Positions 55,421-63,508 of a stretch of 64,000 nt of DNA are shown one piece after another (the first letter of the stretch is position 1; each line of letters starts with the position of its first letter). The DNA lies in contig CAJNDT010000613.1 of assembly GCA_905221615.1 (NCBI GenBank), positions 1,064,407 through 1,128,406 of the forward strand, read 5' to 3'. The position numbers were made by a program, and so were the translations under genes. Below the pieces are notes generated by a model. It did not search any database. It had not been told where the DNA came from and saw only the letters and a program-made list of their open reading frames with translations. Source of the stretch: Symbiodinium sp. CCMP2592 (lineage: Eukaryota; Sar; Dinophyceae; Suessiales; Symbiodiniaceae).

Positions 55421-56207
55421 TCTATGCACTGTCAGTAGAGATTCCTTCGCACTTACGTTGTCACGAATGGGGTGTGCCAGGAAAAGCTGACTTGCCCATC
55501 ATCTACCACTGCTCCTGCTGCGACGACTACTACTACTACTGCTAAAAACCTTAACACGAACAAGAACACGACCACGAGCGCGACGACGGCCACGACCACG
55601 AACAGGACCCGAACCACGACGCCGGATCAAGACCACCACGAGACCACAACAAGGAGAAGGACGAGTGGGACTAGGACTACGTAGGACGACGACGACGACA
55701 ATCACGACGACGGCGACACCAACTCTGCGACGACGACGAAGGACAATGAATCTAAAACACATCACGAACACGCACACGACTTCTCGTGATGGCACGCTTC
55801 GTTGGCGTCGTTGTCGTGGTGGCGGTGTCGCGGCCGTTGCAAACCAATACCACAGTGTGATTGCTGACTCATATTGAGAACGCCTCTTTACCCCGACCAG
55901 TAAGAATTATAACGGCACTTGAACCCACAACTCATTGGTGCCGCCCGTCCTCTGCAGCCAGCCGGAATTTGCGAAAGCCCCTCGATGCGAGCTTTGTTGG
56001 TTTGGCAAGTAACTGGGTGACTCCGCGAGTCGGGCCAGCCCCACCCTTCTCCTTTTACTGTGGGAGGCCAGAAATTTGCAATCCAAAACCTTCCTAAAAC
56101 CGGAGCGAGACATGCGACGGCCAGCCTGAAGCAGCAGGCACAAGCATCCGCACTGACGAAGTTCACGACGACCAGCTTCCTGACTTCACGGGTCCGCAAA
56201 CCCACAA
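55421..56207. other. ACG/ACC-rich DNA, no firm gene
   Basis: ACGACGACG and ACCACGACC runs at 55510-55760 keep all frames open. Minus frames at 55888-56205 look protein-like in two registers, so neither can be chosen. Confidence 0.35.
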
Positions 56208-56289
56208 GGGAGCTTTCGAAAATTAGGGATACGATATTTTGCGCATTTTTGGTACTACATTATAGGGTCCCCTATTTTCCGAAACCCCC
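56208..56289. mobile_element. HP-A element, eroded
   Basis: GGGAGCTTTCGAAAATTAGG and TATTTTCCGAAACCCCC ends. About 20 bp missing from the middle. Confidence 0.6.
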
Positions 56290-56433
56290 TATACCCTAAA
56301 TCCTAAAACCTGAACCGTAAACAAACTCATACACTAAGCGAAACGCAACGTTGGCCGCCGCCGCCGCCCTTTCTTCTGTTGCCGGGCTCGCGAAGCTTAG
56401 GGCTTGAAGTGCAGGAGGGCTAAGGAAACCATC

Positions 56434-56640
56434 AGGGTTCCTTTAACGGGGTGTATAAGGGCTCCTTTAAGGAAATCAGAAGGGCTCCTTTAAGGGACGT
56501 ATAAGGGTTCCCTTTAAGGGATCTATCAGGGTTCCTGTAAGTGATCTATAAGGGTTCCTTTAAGGGATCCATAAGGGTTCCTTTAAGGGATCCATAAGGG
56601 TTCCTTTAAGGGATCTATAAGGTTCCTTTCAGGGAATAGG
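56434..56640 (+). repeat. 23-bp tandem repeat
   Basis: Unit AGGGTTCCTTTAAGGGATCC plus ATA, about eight copies, more divergent at the left. Confidence 0.85.
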
Positions 56641-56774
56641 GTTCAAGGTTTAAGTTACCACAATAGACGGGCACATCACCGTGCAGAGCCCTTAAAGAGT
56701 GGGACGGTGAGAACTCTTAGACATCATCCTGTGAAACGAAGCACATTCTGTGACACCCTCATTCAAATCGCTTA
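56641..56774. other. short unique stretch
   Basis: No feature seen. Confidence 0.4.
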
Positions 56775-56885
56775 GTACCCTTATAGTACCCTTACAGTAC
56801 CCTTATAGTACCCTTATAGTACCCTTACTGTACCCTTATAGTACCCTTATAGTACCCTTACAGTACCCTTGTAGTAGCCTTAGAG
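56775..56885 (+). repeat. 11-bp tandem repeat
   Basis: Unit GTACCCTTATA with GTACCCTTACA variants, about ten copies. Confidence 0.9.
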
Positions 56886-57223
56886 CAGCCTTTCGTCCCG
56901 GAGCTTATCCTGCACTTGCGTGGTTCCGATATCGTCTGCTCGAGCTACAGCGAGTCCAAGCAAGGTATACCGAAACAGGACATCTTCTAACGTAGAGGCC
57001 GTAATAGTTCGAATAAGGTTGCGGGAACAATATCGTGCAGAATTGTAGTATGGAAGCCTCCGAATTACCAGTTACTCAGACTTCTTCTACTTGCACCTGT
57101 TGATATCATAACAACCGTGATGGCACGATGTCGCATACACCTGCACATCCCTCTGCGTTCTAAGCGCAGGCTGCTGGTATGGATGTCACACGGTTTTTTG
57201 CTCGATTTACAGTATTTACAGTA
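56886..57223. other. no gene seen
   Basis: An HP-H left end at 56989-57015 (ACGTAGAGGCCGTAATAGTT). This is the last HP-like sequence in the window. Confidence 0.45.
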
Positions 57224-57228
57224 GTATC

Positions 57229-57293
<65 letters not shown>

Positions 57294-57572
57294 TAGTGGT
57301 AGTAGTAGTAGTAGCAGCAGCAGCAGGAGGAGCAGGAGCAGGAGTAGGAGCAGGAGTTAGTAGCAGTACTAGCAGTAGTGGCACTTGTCGCAGTGGAAGA
57401 GTAGTAGCAGTAGTAGCAGTAGGAGTAGTAGCAGCAGTTGTAGCAGTAGCAGCAGTAGTGACAATAGTAGCAGTTGTAGCAGTACTAGCAGTAATAGCGG
57501 TAGTGGTGGTAGTAGTAGTACTACTACTACTACCACTACCACTACCACTACGACTACCACTACGACTACTGC

Positions 57573-57631
<59 letters not shown>

Positions 57632-57632
57632 A

Positions 57633-57696
<64 letters not shown>
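57224..57696. repeat. GTA triplet microsatellite with ACT inversion
   Basis: GTA/AGT runs at 57226-57312 and 57570-57696, AGTAGCAG-type compound sequence between, and a short inverted ACT run at 57515-57570. The poly-Val, poly-Ser and poly-Leu frames are repeat effects. Confidence 0.95.
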
Positions 57697-57697
<1 letters not shown>

Positions 57698-57769
57698 TCC
57701 TTAACCCTTTGCGCCGAACCAGAACCACAGGGTTTAGATCAACAAGGCTTATATGAAAGGAACCCAAAA

Positions 57770-58080
57770 TCTCATTTTTGTATGTGGTTGGCTTTATTTG
57801 TGTTTAAAAGTGTTTTTTTGTATTTAAAAGTATTGTTTTGTATTTAAAAGTTTGTTAAATAGGTTTTTTTGTGTTTTACAGTTGTTAAAATTCTTTTATT
57901 TTATTTTTGGTGTAAAAAATACATGTTTGTGAATTTTGTTTCTGAGTGAGTCAATTGGCTTCCTGTTGTTCTACCTGGTTTCCTGCTGCTGTATGTCTAC
58001 AAAATTGTTGTTTATTTGTTGTTGAATTTAATAATTTTTAAAATTTAATCTTTTTAAATAGTTTTGGGTTGTGATTGAAC
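57770..58080. other. AT-rich boundary segment
   Basis: TGTATTTAAAAGT occurs three times with variants (57803-57852), followed by T-rich DNA to 58065. It is the most AT-rich 300 bp in the window and separates the two sequence landscapes. No gene seen. Confidence 0.7.
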
Positions 58081-58130
58081 AAAGAAGGGAGGCCGTAGTG
58101 ACATGTTGACTTGCCTTGAGACCTTGCCCT

Positions 58131-58660
58131 TACCCACACGGATCGACTGCCCATCTCGGTTCGTGGACACCGTTGGCCGGGTGTCAGGTGCTGAGTCGAT
58201 GGTACCTGGACCGCCTGGGGGCCAACGTGCCAGGGCAGTGGCATATGACACCCGGGCACATGGGCTAAAGTGCCGGGTGGGGTGGTCCAGTGGTTGCGGC
58301 TTGATTTGTTCTCCCAACCAGGAGGGGAGGCCATCCATGCTTGTCACGTTAGTTAGGGAGCCTTGCGACTTGGATCGACAGAGGCAGAGTGCCACCTTAC
58401 CCACACGGATCGACTGCCCATCTCGGTTCGTGGACACCGTTGGCCGGGTGTCAGGTGTTGTCGATGGTACCTGGACCGCCTTGGGGCCAACGTGCCAGGG
58501 CAGTGGCATATGACACCCGGGCACATGGGCTAAAGTGCCGGGTGGGGTGGTCCAGTGGTTGTGGCTTTTTTATTTTTCTCCCAACCAGGAGGGGAGGCCA
58601 TCCATGCTTGTCACGTTAGTTAGGGAGCCTTGCGACTTGGATCGACAGAGGCAGAGTGCC
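58131..58660 (+). repeat. 267-bp direct tandem duplication
   Basis: GATCGACTGCCCATCTCGGT starts at 58141 and 58408. The copies are nearly identical, apart from a three-base gap near 58190 and a changed stretch near 58300/58566. Each copy ends with GGCAGAGTGCC (58383 and 58650). Frames across it (58038-58619) differ between registers and strands and are not supported as genes. Confidence 0.9.
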
Positions 58661-59051
58661 AGTCGAGCCTCTCGAGGTTGCCTTACTTAAGTCCCTGCCC
58701 CATCGGGGTTGCTCCCCACACCGTTGGCCAGGTCTAAGTGTTCGGTTTGAATCCAAGCCTAGTGAACGCCTTCTCTTCCATTTCCTTCTCTCCCATCGGT
58801 CTTCATCGGCTTCCAGCCCATCGAGAAGTGGATGCCAACTGCTGGGATCTCAGCATCAGCTTGCTTCAGCTACTTCCATTATTATGGTACAGTCCTGGCA
58901 CCGAGGCTCATGACGAGGATCCCGAGGACATGCTGCCATCGCAGAGGACAAGCTGCCTTGCATAGTCAGTGAGCGTGTCATGTATCGCAACTTGCCGCTG
59001 CAGCAGTTGTGCTCGCTGTTGCCCTGCGTAATCTACTATAGTCGTGTTACA
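58661..59051. other. no firm gene
   Basis: Two overlapping plus frames (58656-58965) rich in Ser and Leu, with no motif. Possibly transcribed leader or intron sequence of the rightward genes. Confidence 0.35.
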
Positions 59052-59102
59052 GCTGCTCTGTCTCTAGTCTAAGTCGTAGTAGGCCCCCCTGCAAGCCGGC
59101 AG

Positions 59103-59441
59103 ATGTCGTCGATGTCGTGGAGTGACAGTGAGTCTGTGGGCTCGGACTGGGTTCTGGTTGACGATGAGGGTGCAAGTACTGCGGGCTCGGTCGCGGACAG
59201 TGCTGACGACGATGATTATGTGATTCCGTTCGACGAGATGCTAGAGGAGTCCTTTTCGACATTGTGGATGTTTCTGGATTCTAAAGAGCGTGGGCAAGTC
59301 TTTCGAGCAGCCTTCCATATCAATGAACAGATCATGTTCGTACTGTTTCCGAGACTTTTGCGGGATTTTAGGCAAGGCAGAGTGCCAGGAATTTTATATT
59401 TCAATGTGACAGACGAATGGCTGTCGTCACTGAATCAATGA
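59103..59441 (+). CDS. small acidic protein, 112 aa, tandem paralogue 1
   Basis: ATG at 59103 follows GCAAGCCGGCAG, which could be a trans- or cis-splice acceptor and is identical in the paralogue. Residues 1-45 are Ser/Asp/Glu-rich (MSSMSWSDSESVGSDW) with a DDDD stretch. The second half has a conserved LEESFSTLW helix-like block, aromatic and hydrophobic residues (LFPRLLRDF) and a C-terminal GRVPGILYF motif. The Gly-Arg-Val-Pro is encoded by the GGCAGAGTGCC repeat. No membrane segment or signal peptide. About 60 percent identical to the protein at 59954. Differences between the two genes are almost all amino-acid-changing, and length differences are whole codons, which supports real coding. 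Family unknown. Confidence 0.65.
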   Translation: MSSMSWSDSESVGSDWVLVDDEGASTAGSVADSADDDDYVIPFDEMLEESFSTLWMFLDSKERGQVFRAAFHINEQIMFVLFPRLLRDFRQGRVPGILYFNVTDEWLSSLNQ

Positions 59442-59953
59442 TTTGTCGTGTTTGTACAGCCTCCGCGACAGTATCACGGATCTTGGGGAAGGCAGAGTGC
59501 CGGGTTTGCGTGTGTTTAGGGGATTTTGAATTCGACGATCTAGCCAGCAGAGCTAGACTGTCCGATTTGAGACCTCAGCGGTAGTGTGCGCAACTTGGAT
59601 TCAAAACGGTTACCCAGCATGACATGCTGACTACACAGTGCCGGGTGGCAGTGATGTCCTCAGGACCCTGCTGTCTCCGAGGCTGGCTGCCTGCCTGCAT
59701 AGTCTGTCAGTGAGTTGACTTGCACCATACATGATCGACATCTGCCGGCCAGAGAATCAAGCGATTCATGCATACTGATGTAACAGTAGTAACAAAATGT
59801 TACATATCATTGATTAATGTACTATATAGTGATGCATTAGTCACTGTTAATGTTTTAATCGTTGGACAATTGTGTGCTCGATGAAAGCAGTGATGCCGAC
59901 GACCTGCTCTGTCTCTAGTCTAAGTCGTAGTAGGCCCCCCTGCAAGCCGGCAG
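59442..59953. other. intergenic part of duplicated unit 1
   Basis: Non-coding. Differs from the unit 2 counterpart by about 20 substitutions plus one 8-bp indel in about 460 bp. Contains TGTTACATATCATTG and TAACAGTAGTAACA short palindromic pieces (59780-59815) and a GGCAGAGTGCC at 59491. Confidence 0.6.
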
Positions 59954-60295
59954 ATGTCGTCGATGTCGTGCAGTGACAGTGAGTCTCTGGACTCGGACTG
60001 GATTCTGGTTGCCGATGAGCGTGCAAGCACTGTGGCCTCGATCATGGACAGTGACTACGATGATTATGTGATTTATTTCGACGCGCTGCTAGAGGAGTCC
60101 TTTTCGACATTGTGGTTCTTTCTGAATTCTGAAGAGCGTGGGCATGTCTTGCAAGTAGACTGGCATATCAATGATATGATCCTGCACGTACTCTTTCCGA
60201 GATTTATGCAGGATTACAGTGAAGGCAGAGTGCCAGGAATTTTATATTACAATGACGTGCGAGACGAAGCTCTGTCGTCAATGATGAATCAGTGA
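59954..60295 (+). CDS. small acidic protein, 113 aa, tandem paralogue 2
   Basis: Same architecture as the protein at 59103, with the same start context. N-terminus MSSMSCSDSESLDSDW, conserved LEESFSTLW, HIN and GRVPGILYY. A one-codon gap in the Asp run and an added Asp near the C-terminus keep the frame. By hand count about 50 of some 55 base differences from paralogue 1 change the residue. Wholesale residue swaps cluster at positions 65-90. The acidic N-terminus could be a flexible interaction region, but function is unknown. A simple pseudogene pair would not be expected to keep both frames while concentrating changes at first and second codon positions. Confidence 0.65.
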   Translation: MSSMSCSDSESLDSDWILVADERASTVASIMDSDYDDYVIYFDALLEESFSTLWFFLNSEERGHVLQVDWHINDMILHVLFPRFMQDYSEGRVPGILYYNDVRDEALSSMMNQ

Positions 60296-60742
60296 TTCAT
60301 CGTGTTTGTACAGCCTCCGAGACCGCATTACGGATGTTGGGGAAGGCAGAGTGCCGGGTTTGCGTGTGCTTAGAGGATTTTGAATTCGACGATCTAGCCA
60401 GCAGAGCTAGACTGTCCGATTGGAGACCTCAGCGGTAGTGTGCGCAACTTGGATTCCAAAAGGTTACCCAGCATGACATGCTGACTACACAGTGCCGGGT
60501 GGCAGTGACGTCCTCAGGACCCTGCTGTCTCCGAGGCTGGCTGCCTGCCTGCCTGCCTGCATAGTCTGTCAGTGAGTTGCCTTGCACCATACATGATCGA
60601 CATCTGCCGGCCAGATAATCAAGTGATTCATTCATACTGATGTAACAGTAGTAACACAATGTTACATATCATTGGTTAATGTACTGTATAGTGATGCATT
60701 AGTCACTGTTAATGTTTTAATCGTTGGACAATTGGGTGCTCG
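60296..60742. other. intergenic part of duplicated unit 2
   Basis: Mirrors 59442-59881 with an extra GCCTGCCT. GGCAGAGTGCC at 60345. No gene. Confidence 0.6.
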
Positions 60743-62041
60743 ATGAAAGCAGTGATGCCGACGACCGTTTCAAGGTGCTCAGGGAGTTCCGAGGCAGAGT
60801 GCCAGACTTCTGCTGCTGACCATCAGAATCAGGCCAATCACATTGACCTTGGCAGTGATTACTGGAACGAAGCCGTGCAACAACTTCGGTGGAATTGTTT
60901 ACACTGTGGCAGATCAGCTGCCGACTATACCACCGGGCTCCGAAAGATCCAAAGGGCTGCACAATTGGATCAACGAATCAAATTGGCAGTTGAGGCCATC
61001 TCAGATTTCGGAGATATGGATATGAAGTTGTACAAAGCATGGACCGGCCAGACAGATGTGCTGCCTGGGTCGATCCCGCCACCTCGGCCATGCCAGCATG
61101 ATGTCGAGACGTGGCCCATGGATGATGTTTTGATTTACGACCATCCCCAGTGGCAACTGTTTGTTGGCAGTATTGGTTGCCCGATCCGATATGACCAGCT
61201 CCGGGTCAAGCCTGACATTGTCATCTCTATGAATGCAGATGACAGACCTCGGAATTTTGAGCCATGGGACTGGTATCAGTATTTGGCGAATTGTGGACCG
61301 TTTGGCACTGCACATCTTCGGTATGGTGGCTGGGATCAAACACATGCCAATGACTTTGATGCTGAACAAAGAAGTCATGAGTTCAAGACCATTTGGCGCC
61401 GCCTCATTTCAGATTTCAGAAAGATTATGATGTGCTGGCAGCGCTCAGCAGAGGAGTTCAGCCAGAGTCAAAGGCAGAGTGCCATCAAGGGCAAAATGAT
61501 GGGCAAGGCCAATGGCGGCAGGGGCAAGGGCAAGACAATCAGCAAGGGCTACAGCGGCCCCTGTCAGGTTTCCAATCACATGCAAAGCCAGAAGGCATCG
61601 ACGAAGGGCTCATTTGGCTATGGCTGCTCCTATGACAAGGGCTTCAGCAAGGGAAGTGACATGGGCAGCCTGTTCGGAAGAGCCGCTGAAGGAAGGCAGA
61701 GTGCCGATGGAAGGCAGAGTGCCTTGAAGGTGGCCGATGAGACATTCCCTGGTGAGCTCGGTAATGCTCTTGCTTTGTTGGAGGCGATGAAGCTTCAGGG
61801 AGGTGGTCGGAAGCGTGGAGGCAAGAAGAGGCCAATTCGTGTGCTTGTCCATTGCTACGGTGGCATTAACAGGACCTGTGCTGCTTATTGTGTCCTAGTC
61901 ATGGCCTTTGCCTCGATGACCATGGAACAAGCCATTGTCAGGTGGATCAACCACCGAGCCTACTATGCTCCATTCCGGGATCGTGAGTACATGATTGAAG
62001 CACTGCTGGAAATGCAGGATGAGCTGCACACGTACAGTTGA
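60743..62041 (+). CDS. protein with dual-specificity-phosphatase-like CX5R loop, 432 aa
   Basis: Single open frame, ATG 60743, TGA 62039-62041. Residues 370-378 read HCYGGINRT. Cys371 and Arg377 fit the CX5R nucleophile loop of protein tyrosine and dual-specificity phosphatases, preceded by a typical hydrophobic strand (IRVLV). The following helix (CAAYCVLVMAFASM) and the AIVRWINHRAYYAPF segment also fit. Residues about 110-230 (DVLIYDHPQWQLFVGSIGC, KPDIVISMNAD) may supply the front of the fold. Between them, residues about 240-335 are Gly/Lys/Ser-rich and hold three GGCAGAGTGCC copies (RQSA), an unusual low-complexity insertion; a fourth copy encodes AEC near residue 18. The protein may be an active phosphatase, a pseudophosphatase or a nucleic-acid-associated relative. 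The first eight codons lie in the duplicated unit, so the true start could be elsewhere. Confidence 0.7.
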   Translation: MKAVMPTTVSRCSGSSEAECQTSAADHQNQANHIDLGSDYWNEAVQQLRWNCLHCGRSAADYTTGLRKIQRAAQLDQRIKLAVEAISDFGDMDMKLYKAWTGQTDVLPGSIPPPRPCQHDVETWPMDDVLIYDHPQWQLFVGSIGCPIRYDQLRVKPDIVISMNADDRPRNFEPWDWYQYLANCGPFGTAHLRYGGWDQTHANDFDAEQRSHEFKTIWRRLISDFRKIMMCWQRSAEEFSQSQRQSAIKGKMMGKANGGRGKGKTISKGYSGPCQVSNHMQSQKASTKGSFGYGCSYDKGFSKGSDMGSLFGRAAEGRQSADGRQSALKVADETFPGELGNALALLEAMKLQGGGRKRGGKKRPIRVLVHCYGGINRTCAAYCVLVMAFASMTMEQAIVRWINHRAYYAPFRDREYMIEALLEMQDELHTYS

Positions 62042-62385
62042 TCATCGACACTGAACCCGAAGTCCATGGTCAAACAGTTCTGCTCCAATGAATGATTCTG
62101 AGCCGTCGAAATTTGTGTCCCGACACTGGCCCAGCCAGAGAGTCCTGGACCCGACACTGGACTGCTGGCTGGAAGTGAAACACAGTCCTTACCTTGAAAA
62201 GGCTAATAGTTACATTCCCACTTTCAGCTGGCAGTCACAGCTTAATTCGTGCGTTTAAACCTGGCTGCCGGTGTTACTGACTGAGCTTAAAAAGAAAGTG
62301 AGATCATGCCCGTCTCGGTTGTGGAAACTGTCAGTTCCTTTGTCGGTTGTGCCGACATGGTGATCAGGGCCGCTGGGGCGATTGG
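62042..62385. other. no gene seen
   Basis: CCCGACACTGG occurs twice (62119 and 62149). CGTTTAAACCTGG near 62251. Probably an untranslated or spacer region of a rightward transcript. Confidence 0.45.
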
Positions 62386-62883
62386 ATGAGTGAATCCAGC
62401 CGGCGACTCAGTGGGTGCAAATGTGACTTTAACAGTCAGTCTCCGGTGATTGTAATGAGTGCTCATTTTTGCCTACTTGTGCTGTTGCAGCAGTCTGGTT
62501 CAGGTAAGGCAGAGTGCCCTTGTCCCAATTGTGCAGTGGGCAAGTCATTATCCGCCATGGAAAACACAGGGGCAGGCCGCCACCGCACTCAGCTGCAAGA
62601 GTTTTCAAATTGGCAGCTGACCAACTCATTGAACAACGCTCAAGCCCAAAGAACAAGTCAGGTCGGGAAGGGAGCAGGAAAGCCAGGGCAGACTGCCACA
62701 GGGCAGAGTGCCACAGGGCAGAGTGCCAGCGCGAGCAAGGGCGATCTTGGCAAGGGCAAGGGAAAGAAGGGCAAGACCCCGATGCAAGACCCCAACCAGA
62801 CCCTTCACACATACTTCATGTGCGTGGAGGACGTTTGGCAGGCAGTGGGCAGTGTGTTTGATGATAATCATAGCATGTGTTGA
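62386..62883 (+). CDS. Gly/Lys/Gln-rich protein or exon set, about 165 aa, unknown
   Basis: ATG at 62386 (MSESSRRLSGCK) and TGA at 62881-62883. The frame also continues upstream to 62347. A Cys cluster CPCPNC at about residues 46-51 follows a GGCAGAGTGCC copy read as AEC. Three more copies of the motif (one variant) at 62687-62727 give GQTATGQSATGQSAS, followed by a basic GKGKGKKGK tail and TYFMCVEDVWQAVGS. The composition resembles the insertion in the phosphatase-like protein. GCTGTTGCAG at 62482-62491 and CAGGTAAGG at 62501-62509 look like splice sites, so this may be spliced rather than one exon. No family recognised. Confidence 0.4.
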   Translation: MSESSRRLSGCKCDFNSQSPVIVMSAHFCLLVLLQQSGSGKAECPCPNCAVGKSLSAMENTGAGRHRTQLQEFSNWQLTNSLNNAQAQRTSQVGKGAGKPGQTATGQSATGQSASASKGDLGKGKGKKGKTPMQDPNQTLHTYFMCVEDVWQAVGSVFDDNHSMC

Positions 62884-62925
62884 TTGTGACTGTTTCTTAC
62901 TGCTTGACTGGATGTCTCCCTGCAG

Positions 62926-63147
62926 ATTCGCTGGGACTTCTTGAAAGGGAACGGCATCAGCGCTTGGGCGCAACCCGGTTCCTCGGAGACCAAAAACCAT
63001 CCGCACTGGTCCTTGCGCCCCACGGCCCAGTTGGCCCTTGAACGCTACCAATGGTGGCCAGACAGCATTAGATGGCCACTCAGATGCAAGCAATGCTTCG
63101 ACGCTACATTTATTTATTATCTTATATCTACGGATCTTAATAATTAA
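62926..63147 (+). CDS. candidate terminal exon, about 73 codons
   Basis: The acceptor GGATGTCTCCCTGCAG precedes a frame IRWDFLKGNGISAWAQPGSS that runs to TAA at 63145-63147. It is Trp-rich (AQLALERYQWWPDSIRW). It may join the upstream frame at 62386-62883 by splicing, but no unambiguous donor links them in phase. There is no ATG early in the frame, so it is treated as an exon. No GGCAGAGTGCC inside. Confidence 0.35.
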   Translation: MRWDFLKGNGISAWAQPGSSETKNHPHWSLRPTAQLALERYQWWPDSIRWPLRCKQCFDATFIYYLISTDLNN

Positions 63148-63247
63148 AACTGACTAGAATCAAGTAGCAACTTCAACATGATCTCAGTTCAGGATCGATA
63201 AACAGGCACCGCCACTTTACCTGAAGCTGGAGCTCACCGGTGCAGGC

Positions 63248-63508
63248 ATGCAAGTGATGACGGAGAGAAGATGGCTCTATGCCTGTCATCAGGGCTGGGC
63301 GCGGGGGGGTGAGAATTTGACGCTGTGGGAAGGGGAAGTCCGCGAAGGTGAGCAACTCTTGTGGACCACGACCATGGTGAGATTCGGTTACGACGAAGAT
63401 GATCCGGAGGCCTGGAATGAAGAGCGTGTGGACGATGAGGAGGATTACAACGAGTGCGAGCCTGCTATTGTGCAAGAAAACATCCTGATGATGGACGGCG
63501 AATCGTGA
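63248..63508 (+). CDS. small acidic protein, 86 aa, unknown
   Basis: ATG at 63248, TGA at 63506-63508. The frame is open upstream from 63182 (through LYLKLELTGAG), and CACCGGTGCAG just before the ATG could be an acceptor. Sequence begins MQVMTERRWLYACHQGWARG, then TLWEGEVREGEQLLW, and the C-terminal half is strongly acidic (DEDDPEAWNEERVDDEEDYN). The Trp-rich centre and acidic tail resemble the small proteins at 59103 and 59954 only in general character. Three GGCAGAGTGCC copies follow the stop within 55 bp. Family unknown. Confidence 0.45.
   Translation: MQVMTERRWLYACHQGWARGGENLTLWEGEVREGEQLLWTTTMVRFGYDEDDPEAWNEERVDDEEDYNECEPAIVQENILMMDGES

Larger units (their letters stand above)
59052..60765 (+). 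repeat. tandem duplication of an 850-860 bp unit
   Basis: Unit 1 is 59052-59904 and unit 2 is 59905-60765, both starting CTGCTCTGTCTC or TGCTCTGTCTC and ending GATGCCGACGACC. Each holds one small gene. The unit ends include the ATG and first eight codons of the next gene in unit 2. Confidence 0.9.

Noticed and set aside
57179..57847. 222-codon Val-rich frame
   Set aside because: GTA repeat read through. The non-repetitive ends have no motif.
58270..58340. tRNA-like or SINE-like piece (GGTGGTCCAGTGGTTGCGGC)
   Set aside because: The A-box-like TGGTCCAGTGG is present, but no B box and no cloverleaf could be drawn.
58054..58524. 156-codon minus-strand frame over the 267-bp duplication
   Set aside because: The repeat makes it appear long. 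The plus strand is also open, and no motif or conserved family was recognised.
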